From positions 1 through 40,000 of the forward strand of contig NZ_CALFBQ010000076.1 of NCBI RefSeq assembly GCF_937951745.1: DNA of 40,000 nucleotides, read 5' to 3'. The position numbers were made by a program, and so were the translations under genes. Each line of letters begins with the position of its first letter. Positions within the stretch are counted from its first letter, which is position 1. The notes below the pieces were generated by a model, which saw nothing but the letters and a program-made list of their open reading frames with translations, was not told where the DNA came from and ran no database searches. Source of the DNA: an uncultured Chloroflexus sp. Its GTDB lineage: Bacteria > Chloroflexota > Chloroflexia > Chloroflexales > Chloroflexaceae. Below are positions 33,617-40,000 of this stretch, piece after piece.

Positions 33617-34933
33617 CTATTTGCCTTCATTCAACACTTCGGCGAGCAGACCAACAACAGCGGTACGTGGCAACGAACGCTGTTCACCGCGTTGCAAATC
33701 CTTGATCACAACCTCACTGCGGGCCACTTCGTCGGGGCCGAGCACCAATGCAAAGCGCACGCCGCGCCGGTCGGCTTCTTTGAATTGCTTACCGAGATTA
33801 CCCAGTTCAAGAGCGATCAAGGTGTTGATCCCGGCGGCGCGCAATTCGGCGGCCAACGCCAGACTTTCGGCGACCTGTTCGGGGCCGAAGAGGGTGACAA
33901 AGGCGACGGCGGTGGTGCGCGGACGTGGGCCGAGGTTGAGTTCGAGCATCACATCGTGCAAGCGGTCGATGCCGAAAGCGAGGCCAACCGTCGGAATGTT
34001 GCGTCCGGCGAAGAGGCCGATCAGGTTGTCGTAGCGCCCGCCGCCGAGTAGCGAACCCTCTGGCCAATGGGGGGTGATCGCCTCGAAGACGACGCCGGTG
34101 TAGTACGACAGGCCACGGGCCAAGCGCGGCGCAACCCGGTACTGCTCGGCAGGCACTCCCATTGCAGTGAGACCGGCGATCACAGCGCGCAGATTTGCGA
34201 TTGCGGTCTGCGCGCGTTCATCACCAGCAAGGGCTTGTTCCAACGCTGCCAGTACCTCTGCGGGTGCGCCTTCAATCTGCACCAGTTCAAGAATGTGGTT
34301 TGCCGCGGCTTCAGCCACCCCCGATTTGAGCAACTCGGTGCGTACCCCATCGGCCCCGATCTTGTCGAACTTATCGATGGCGCGGTAGACACCGCTGGCG
34401 GCTTCTTCCGACAAGCCGCTGACGCGAGCAATACCACCGATGATCTGGCGATGGTTGAGCAGGGTGATAAAGCCGGGGAAGCCGAGGGCAGCTAGTGCCT
34501 CACATAGGATCGCGATAATCTCGGCATCGGCCAGCGGCGAGGCGCTGCCGACAATATCGAGATCGAATTGGTAGAACTCACGGTAGCGGCCACGGGCGGG
34601 CCGTTCGCCGCGGTAGCTCGGCCCGTAGGCGTAGCGCCGCCACGGCAGGGCCAGTTGGCTGGCATACTGGGCCGTGACGCGGGCTAACGGTACGGTTTGG
34701 TCATAACGCAACGCTAACCGGCGCCCGCCGTGATCTTCAAAACGGTAGATCAGCTTCTCATCATCACCCAGCTTGCCTTCTAAGGTCTCGGCGTACTCGA
34801 TCACCGGCGTTTGCAGCGGCTCGAAGCCGTGTGCTTCGCTGATCCGCGTCAGCGTGTTGACAATATACTGCCGTAGCATCATATCAGCCGGCAGATGGTC
34901 GCGCATTCCTTTGACATTTTGAATAGCGGGCAT
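33617..34933 (-). CDS. hisS: Histidyl-tRNA synthetase
   Basis: This class II synthetase charges tRNA-His. With ATG 34933 the product has 438 residues, the usual length. It opens MPAIQNVKGMRDHLP. Motif 2 lies around LALRYDQTVPLAR and YGPSYRGERPARGRYREFYQ. The histidine-binding segment is GLSYYTGVVFE, and motif 3 is TVGLAFGIDRL. The C-terminal anticodon-binding domain covers about residues 340-438. Upstream in-frame codons to 34999 lie in a hairpin and are rejected. It sits between rlmN, another translation-related gene, and a DUF58 gene. The TAG stop is 37 bases before the next start. Confidence 0.97.
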   Translation of the reverse strand: MPAIQNVKGMRDHLPADMMLRQYIVNTLTRISEAHGFEPLQTPVIEYAETLEGKLGDDEKLIYRFEDHGGRRLALRYDQTVPLARVTAQYASQLALPWRRYAYGPSYRGERPARGRYREFYQFDLDIVGSASPLADAEIIAILCEALAALGFPGFITLLNHRQIIGGIARVSGLSEEAASGVYRAIDKFDKIGADGVRTELLKSGVAEAAANHILELVQIEGAPAEVLAALEQALAGDERAQTAIANLRAVIAGLTAMGVPAEQYRVAPRLARGLSYYTGVVFEAITPHWPEGSLLGGGRYDNLIGLFAGRNIPTVGLAFGIDRLHDVMLELNLGPRPRTTAVAFVTLFGPEQVAESLALAAELRAAGINTLIALELGNLGKQFKEADRRGVRFALVLGPDEVARSEVVIKDLQRGEQRSLPRTAVVGLLAEVLNEGK

Positions 34934-34976
34934 AGGTGTTCTCAATTGCGCTGTCGAAAACGTTATTCTTTGAAGG

Positions 34977-34999
34977 GTGCGGCAGTTCCACTGCCGCAC
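34977..34999 (-). terminator. Perfect 9-bp hairpin of the GTGCGGCAG family, downstream of rlmN
   Basis: GTGCGGCAG, loop TTCCA, CTGCCGCAC, followed by TCCAT. It lies between the rlmN stop (35010) and the hisS start (34933). It is the best-preserved of three related hairpins in the window. Confidence 0.6.
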
Positions 35000-35009
35000 T
35001 CCATCGGCG

Positions 35010-36107
35010 TCAGCTTGGCTGTACTACTACCCCTTGTTGCCCGGCCAACTGGCCGCAGGCAGCGGCAATCTCAACCCCACGTTCAACGCGCACAGTGCAT
35101 GGAATCCTGTAGTCGGTCAAAATCTGCTGGAAGGCAGTGACCCGTTGCCATTCAGAGCGGCTGAGCGGTGTGCCGGGCACTGGGTTCCATGGAATGAGAT
35201 TGACATGGAATAACATTGGGCCGCGCGGCGCTTCACGCCGAAGGAGGCGGGCAAGGGCGATGGCTTGATGTGGATGATCGTTCTTGCCTTGCAAGAGGAC
35301 ATATTCAAACGACACCCGCCGCCGTGTCTGCTCAACATACCTGCGTGTGGCGGCCATTAGCTCGGCAATCGGGTAACGACGATTTACCGGCATCAACTCA
35401 CTGCGCAGGGTATCGTCGGGTGCGTGGAGCGAGATAGCGAGGTTGATCGGCAGCTTCTCGGCAGCCAGCCGTTCAATGCCTTTGACCAACCCAACGGTTG
35501 AGACGGTCATACTGCGCGCGCCGAGATGAAAGCCTTGCGGATCGTGCAGTCGCTCAACCGCCTGCCACCAGCGGTCGTAATTGGCGAACGGTTCGCCCAT
35601 CCCCATAAAAACTAGATTACTCACCCGGCCAGCCGGGCCAGCGGCACCCATCGCGCGCAGCTCTTGAGAAGCCCAGATCGCTTGGGCAACGATCTCACCG
35701 CTGCTCAGGTTGCGCAGCAAACCAAGCTGACCGGTGGCGCAGAAGACGCAACCCATGCCGCAACCGGCTTGAGTCGAGACACACACCGTCGAGCGGTCGG
35801 GGTAGACCATCAGCACCGTTTCGACCACGGCGCCATCGGGCAAACGGAACAGCGCCTTACGGGTCAGACCCTCGTCGCCAATCTGCACCCGTTCGAGGCG
35901 CAACGTCGAGAGCGGCATTTCAGCCAGCCGCGCGCGCAGCGCTGCCGGTAGGTCGGTCATTTGTTCGGTGCTGGCAGTGAGATTAACGTAGAGCTGGCGG
36001 TATAGTTGGCGAGCACGAAAAGCCGGCTCGCCCCATCCGCGTAGCAACTCAGTAAGTTCAAGCAGGTTGTAGTCATACAAGCAGCGTTGTTCCATAGCAC
36101 GTAGCAT
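35010..36107 (-). CDS. rlmN: Dual-specificity 23S rRNA/tRNA adenine-C2 methyltransferase
   Basis: RlmN is a radical SAM enzyme that methylates C2 of A2503 in 23S rRNA and A37 of some tRNAs. The 365-residue protein has the iron-sulfur cluster cysteines 116, 120 and 123 in [27 protein letters not shown], and the C-terminal [11 protein letters not shown]. That last phrase holds the methyl-carrying cysteine. An ATG at 36095 (MEQRCLYDY) is an alternative start to 36107. It is the first gene of a minus-strand run with hisS and a DUF58 gene, and is divergent from the HTH-cas genes. A hairpin follows it. Confidence 0.96.
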   Translation of the reverse strand: MLRAMEQRCLYDYNLLELTELLRGWGEPAFRARQLYRQLYVNLTASTEQMTDLPAALRARLAEMPLSTLRLERVQIGDEGLTRKALFRLPDGAVVETVLMVYPDRSTVCVSTQAGCGMGCVFCATGQLGLLRNLSSGEIVAQAIWASQELRAMGAAGPAGRVSNLVFMGMGEPFANYDRWWQAVERLHDPQGFHLGARSMTVSTVGLVKGIERLAAEKLPINLAISLHAPDDTLRSELMPVNRRYPIAELMAATRRYVEQTRRRVSFEYVLLQGKNDHPHQAIALARLLRREAPRGPMLFHVNLIPWNPVPGTPLSRSEWQRVTAFQQILTDYRIPCTVRVERGVEIAAACGQLAGQQGVVVQPS

Positions 36108-36202
36108 TGTACCACGTTGCGCGTAAGAAGATAACGCTCACCAGCAGAAATGGAGGGGCCGCATCCTCCTAGGCAAAAAAGTCCAAAATTGGTTTTCTAT
36201 GC

Positions 36203-36529
<327 letters not shown>

Positions 36530-36547
36530 TGAATATGGGCGGAGTTG

Positions 36548-36586
36548 TTGCCATTTTTGGCAAGGTGGGATGGTATAACTTATACA
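36548..36586 (+). promoter_or_regulatory. Candidate cas promoter with overlapping palindrome
   Basis: TTGGCA (36557-36562), 18 bases, TATACA (36581-36586). The perfect palindrome TTGCCA-TTTT-TGGCAA (36548-36563) overlaps the -35 element. The cas8 ATG is at 36646. Confidence 0.5.
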
Positions 36587-36645
36587 GAGGTTACGGGCGC
36601 TGAAGTGAAACCTGTGGACGTGTACGTTACGGATGAGGAGAAACG

Positions 36646-38142
36646 ATGTCAGTCCAGATCACGTATACCGGACACCCGTTTGTCGATGTTGGTTTTGCGA
36701 CGATAGCCGCGTTCACCGGTAGACGGCGGTTTGCCGATCTCGATGAGAGCGATTTGCAGCAGATTGCCGACTATATTGAGGCAAACTACGTGCGGCAACC
36801 GTTGCGTCGCTTTTTGACGATGGCATTTACCAGCAATGCGTGGTTTGCCCAGTCGGCATTCGATCCTAATCGGTTTGATCAGCCTGACAAAAAAGCAGAG
36901 GCGCAGCAAAAACGGAAGTATTGGGCTGATCGGCACTTGCGTCAGTGGATGCAAAGCGCAAGCGTGATGGAAACCTGCCTCTTCACTGGTTTACCGGCTG
37001 CAGCGCAAGCGTTATCGGGCAAGCTACAGCCGGGTCGGGTTGGGCGGGCGCAGGTACCGTTGTTGCAAGGCGATGATTCGATTAACTTCTTTATCAATGG
37101 TGATCCCGGCTTACCGATGGTCCCAGAAGCAATTCTAGCCGTGCAGGCAATGCCGTTGGGGTGCGCTAAGGTTGGTGGTGGCTTGTTGGCTGTGCATAGT
37201 GACGATGAGCAGTTGACGATCAATTTCGCCAAGCGCTTCTTGGAGCGCAATCTGAAAGATATCGCTAAGGCACAGGCAGCCAACGAGGAGAAGTTGCCCG
37301 GTTCGCCACGCAGCCTAAAGACGTTGTTGATCGAGACGTTGGCCGAGATTATCCGTCGCCAAATGCAGGAAGAAGTGCGGCGCGAACGGCGGCCAACGGT
37401 GACGGCCTACTCTTTCAACAATGGCCAGTCGCCATCGCTCGAAATCTACCACTTGCCATTGCAGATTACCAGCTTCTTGCTAGCGGTTCACACGCCGGCC
37501 TACCGCGCGATCTGGAACGAGTTGGTAGACCGGAGCTGGCAGCGTCCGGCGACGTCGGGCAAGCGCGGCAAAGCCGCCGGATCCAGCGAGCCGCGTATCA
37601 ACTATCTGTACGAAGACCTCTTCACCCTGCCGGCGCAGGCCGCGCGCTTTGTGCGCATCTACTTTCTGCGTATCCCCGAACTGCGCCAGTCCGACGACGA
37701 TCCGCGCCGCGATTACTCGCCGCGCCGCGAAGCTGATCTTGTTTCATGGCCGCTGGTTGAACTCTTTGTTCAGGAGGTATTACTTATGACCGATGATCGG
37801 GTGGCGAAGTTGAAGGAATTGGGCGATAAGTTGGCGGATTATACTCGCAATCAGGGTGGCAAACGCTTTTTCCGCCAATTCTTTACCGTGCAGCGGAGTG
37901 ATCACTTTTTGACGCTGCTGAACAAGACGAATATCGACTACACCCGTTATAGGCGCGGGGCCGAGACGCTGTTCGATCTGGATAGTTTTCTGGCGCTGTT
38001 TATGGAAGGTGAGGAGGTGTTACGCAACGATTGGCGGCTCATGCGTGATTTGGTGTTGATCCGTATGATCGAGCAGTTGCGCGATTGGATCGCCGATAAC
38101 GCCGATGCCATTCCGAGCGAAGAGGAAGTGGCTGAGGGGTAA
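36646..38142 (+). CDS. cas8b: Type I-B CRISPR large subunit, Cas8b1/Cst1-like
   Basis: The 498-residue protein is placed as the Cascade large subunit because it directly precedes cas7 and cas5, and because its layout matches Cst1-type Cas8. It has an N-terminal YTGHPFVDVGFATIAAFTG, then ETCLFTGLPAAAQAL, QVPLLQGDDSINFF, VQAMPLGCAKVGGGLLAVHS, and a helical C-terminal half (KRFFRQFFTVQRSDHFLTLL). In the family, the large subunit helps recognise the PAM and recruit Cas3. Cst1 proteins carry paired CXXC motifs, and this one has only Cys111 and Cys173, so the zinc site is lost. The start at 36646 follows GAGGAG. Assignment to I-B rather than a related I-A/Myxan type is tentative. Confidence 0.78.
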   Translation: MSVQITYTGHPFVDVGFATIAAFTGRRRFADLDESDLQQIADYIEANYVRQPLRRFLTMAFTSNAWFAQSAFDPNRFDQPDKKAEAQQKRKYWADRHLRQWMQSASVMETCLFTGLPAAAQALSGKLQPGRVGRAQVPLLQGDDSINFFINGDPGLPMVPEAILAVQAMPLGCAKVGGGLLAVHSDDEQLTINFAKRFLERNLKDIAKAQAANEEKLPGSPRSLKTLLIETLAEIIRRQMQEEVRRERRPTVTAYSFNNGQSPSLEIYHLPLQITSFLLAVHTPAYRAIWNELVDRSWQRPATSGKRGKAAGSSEPRINYLYEDLFTLPAQAARFVRIYFLRIPELRQSDDDPRRDYSPRREADLVSWPLVELFVQEVLLMTDDRVAKLKELGDKLADYTRNQGGKRFFRQFFTVQRSDHFLTLLNKTNIDYTRYRRGAETLFDLDSFLALFMEGEEVLRNDWRLMRDLVLIRMIEQLRDWIADNADAIPSEEEVAEG

Positions 38143-38305
38143 AGGCGCAGAGGAGGCAAAAGCGCGGAGGCTTCAATCGCAACGATCGCCAAGCACGCAA
38201 AGGTTTTTGATAGGGGTTGTGGCCCCCACCCTAACCCTCCTCTAGAGGGGCACAACCGGCAGGGGATGTTCGAGCACACACTGATAGCAATAAGGAGGAC
38301 ACCCA
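38143..38305. repeat. Repeat-containing gap between cas8 and cas7
   Basis: The 163 bases contain AGGCGCAGAGGAGGC, AAGCACGCAAAGG and CCCCCACCCTAACCCTCCTC, pieces of the same dispersed repeats seen elsewhere in the window. cas7 keeps its own strong AAGGAGGAC ribosome site. Confidence 0.5.
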
Positions 38306-39403
38306 ATGGCGTTCGTAACCGGTCTCTTCTTGATTGATGCGCCAGCGTCGGCGCTCAACAATCTGGGCGCGATCCCCGGCGAGCGTGAGGATAACACTGT
38401 CGGGGTAAAGATGATCTCGACCAAAGCCGGTAACTTCCCGTATGTTTCGGCGCAGGCGTTTCGCTACTGGCTGCGCACAACGCTTGAAGAGCGGGTGCCG
38501 GAATGGAAAGCGTCGCCGATCTTCCGCGAAGAGAAGATCGCCTACACCGCTGCGAACCCAATCCGGTATTGGGATGACGACCTATTCGGATATATGCGCG
38601 CGCCGGGCAAGTCGGATACGGCTAAAAAGAGCCGTGAGCAAATGACAATGCTGGAAGATGCGACGCCGGTGACGGACACGATCACGCGGGCGTCGCCGTT
38701 GCGGGTGAGCACGCTGGTCTCGATTGCACCGGTCAACCCGACCAACGATTTTGGCGTGATGTCGCGCCACGAAGGCAACCCGGTGCCACACGAGCATCAG
38801 TTCTACCGCGCGACGCTTAAGGGCCTCTTCTCGCTCGATTTGTGGTCGTGCGGCACCTTCTCGTACCGCAACCGCACCGGGTTCCGCAACCTTGACGATA
38901 AGCAAGTGAAGCTTGCAACCGATTACCCCGGTGTCGAGCATTTGGCGGCGGAAAAGTCGTACCGCTTGCCCAAAGCGGAGCGGTTAGCGCGGGTCAAAGC
39001 ACTCTTCACTGGGATGGCGCAGCTCGAAGGCGGAGCAAAACAGACGCTGCACTATACCGATGTCAGTCCGGCGTTAGCAATCTTTGCCGTGACCAAAGGC
39101 GGGAATCACATCTTCCACCATACGGTGGGGGCCAATCGCGCTGGCCAACCTGAGATCAAGATCGACGCGCTGCGCGAGGCATTGCGCGTGTTCGCCGATG
39201 GCATCCTGTCGCCAGTGTATGTCGGCTGGGTGAAGGGTTATCTCGACGAGGCGCGCACTGCGTTTGAGCAGTTTGTGGCCGAACATAATGCCAGTGTTGC
39301 CGAGCAGGAGCAGGATGTGCTGCGTATCAAGCTAAGCCACCCGCGGGAGGCGTTTTTGAACTTTGTCGCAGCCTGCGATCGGCATCCAGATTGGTTAGAT
39401 TGA
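38306..39403 (+). CDS. cas7: Cas7 backbone subunit, Cst2/DevR family
   Basis: The 365-residue protein belongs to the DevR/Cst2 family of Cas7 proteins, which form the crRNA-binding backbone of type I-B Cascade. The N-terminal FLIDAPASALNNLGAIPGE, then EDNTVGVKMISTKAGNFPYV and SAQAFRYWLRTTL, are the family hallmark. Further matches are PVNPTNDFGVMSRHEGNP, PHEHQFYRATLKGLFSLDL, and GGNHIFHHTVGANR near the end. The ribosome site AAGGAGGAC before ATG 38306 is among the strongest in the window, consistent with the high copy number of Cas7 in the complex. It lies between cas8 and cas5, with repeat-bearing gaps on both sides. Confidence 0.92.
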   Translation: MAFVTGLFLIDAPASALNNLGAIPGEREDNTVGVKMISTKAGNFPYVSAQAFRYWLRTTLEERVPEWKASPIFREEKIAYTAANPIRYWDDDLFGYMRAPGKSDTAKKSREQMTMLEDATPVTDTITRASPLRVSTLVSIAPVNPTNDFGVMSRHEGNPVPHEHQFYRATLKGLFSLDLWSCGTFSYRNRTGFRNLDDKQVKLATDYPGVEHLAAEKSYRLPKAERLARVKALFTGMAQLEGGAKQTLHYTDVSPALAIFAVTKGGNHIFHHTVGANRAGQPEIKIDALREALRVFADGILSPVYVGWVKGYLDEARTAFEQFVAEHNASVAEQEQDVLRIKLSHPREAFLNFVAACDRHPDWLD

Positions 39404-39596
39404 TAAGGCGCCGTAACGCCGGACGGCTATCCGGCTCCGCGAAGGACGCAAAGATTTTGAAACGCGAGGGCGCGAAGAGCACGAAGCACGCAAAGGGATG
39501 CGCGTCGGTGTCTCACCGTGTTCACACCCCGTCTCAGAAAACCTTTGCGCCCTTTGCATACGCTGCGCCTTTGCGTTCAAACAATGGGAGCAAGTA
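39404..39596. repeat. Inverted CGCAAAG-type repeats between cas7 and cas5
   Basis: A small hairpin, GCCGGA (39418-39423) and TCCGGC (39430-39435), follows the cas7 stop. Then GACGCAAAGATTTTGAAACG and AAGCACGCAAAGG face the inverted pieces CCTTTGCGCCCTTTGC and GCGCCTTTGCGTTC (to about 39580). No gene is seen. The gap could fold and partly uncouple cas5 from cas7. Confidence 0.55.
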
Positions 39597-40000
39597 ATGC
39601 AAGCGCTTAAGATTGTGCTGGAAGGGATGACAACATCCTTCCGCTACCCGCACTTTATGCTCGGCGTGCAACCGAGCTTCCCGCTGCCGCCGCCGGCTAC
39701 GGTCTACGGCCATGTGTGCAGCGCACTTGGCGAGTGGGTTGATCCGGAGGGGTTGGTGTTCGCGTACCATTTCACCGTCGCCGGCGAGGGCCATGATCTC
39801 GAACACACTCACGTGCTGTCGGCTGCGTCGGGCAAGCTGCCGGGAGGCGAACGCAAGGTGTTGGAGGGGAACGTCAACCCGTTCAAACGCCACATCTTGC
39901 TCTTTCCACGGTTAACGCTCTACCTCAATCGGCCCGACTGGATCGACGCCTTTCGCTATCCGCGCTATCCGGTCGTGTTAGGCCGTTCGCAAGATTTAGC
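39597..40000 (+). CDS. cas5: Cas5 (Cas5t/h-like), 5' part
   Basis: The first 134 codons of a Cas5 protein run off the window end; ATG 39597 is preceded by GGGAG. Cas5 caps the 5' handle of crRNA in Cascade. The sequence opens MQALKIVLEGMTTSFRYPHF, then has PSFPLPPPATVYGHVCSALG, the conserved family start with the PPxTxxGxL-like turn. It then continues through HILLFPRLTLYL and FRYPRYPVVLGRSQD. The order cas8-cas7-cas5 is standard for type I-B. cas3, cas4, cas1 and cas2 would be expected to the right. No cas6 is present to the left. Confidence 0.9.
   Translation, partial: MQALKIVLEGMTTSFRYPHFMLGVQPSFPLPPPATVYGHVCSALGEWVDPEGLVFAYHFTVAGEGHDLEHTHVLSAASGKLPGGERKVLEGNVNPFKRHILLFPRLTLYLNRPDWIDAFRYPRYPVVLGRSQDL

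Overview
The window looks like chromosomal DNA of a filamentous phototroph-type member of the Chloroflexota, most probably Chloroflexus or a close relative. This is inference. It rests on moderately high GC, very large SdrD-B type surface proteins, secreted proteins ending in a motif like IYVPLVQR, a cobalamin photoreceptor-like protein, and intergenic spaces filled with dispersed GC-rich and 'CGCAAAG'-type repeats. No rRNA or tRNA gene, insertion sequence transposase or CRISPR array was seen.

Layout. 1-4474 (+): sugar metabolism, with the 3' end of rpiA, then rpe, a glucokinase, a Nudix/winged-helix regulator with a clear promoter and palindromic operator, and a monomeric sarcosine oxidase-like flavoenzyme. 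4475-5115: repeat-rich intergenic DNA. 5116-5616 (-): a 33-residue membrane peptide and a DCC-family thiol-disulfide protein. 5764-13400 (-): a five-gene block of a membrane helical protein, a DUF58 protein, two BatA/VWA membrane proteins and a serine beta-lactamase-fold hydrolase. 13535-15738 (+): a translationally coupled pair of NAD(P)-dependent dehydrogenases. 15883-16604 (-): a decayed surface-protein gene with an internal stop and a frameshift.

16945-23170: a KdpE-like response regulator and an unusual histidine kinase with an AcoR-type sensory N-terminus. They are divergent from an amidohydrolase, a DUF59 Fe-S/metal-cluster protein and a zinc alcohol dehydrogenase. This trio normally accompanies propane/phenol-type diiron monooxygenases, but no monooxygenase subunit is in the window. 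23274-30787 (-): an anchored surface protein and a 2112-residue secreted protein with about 16 SdrD-B-like modules. 30926-36107 (-): a CarH/AerR-like B12-binding protein, a second DUF58 protein, hisS and rlmN. 36323-40000 (+): a small winged-helix protein followed by the effector genes of a type I-B (Cst-like) CRISPR-Cas system, cas8-cas7-cas5, with cas5 running off the end.

The points most worth following are the monooxygenase-accessory operon under an AcoR-type two-component system, the B12 protein that keeps CarH light-sensing residues but has no DNA-binding domain, the related inverted repeats before the small HTH gene and cas8, and the Cas8 that has lost the CXXC pairs of its family.
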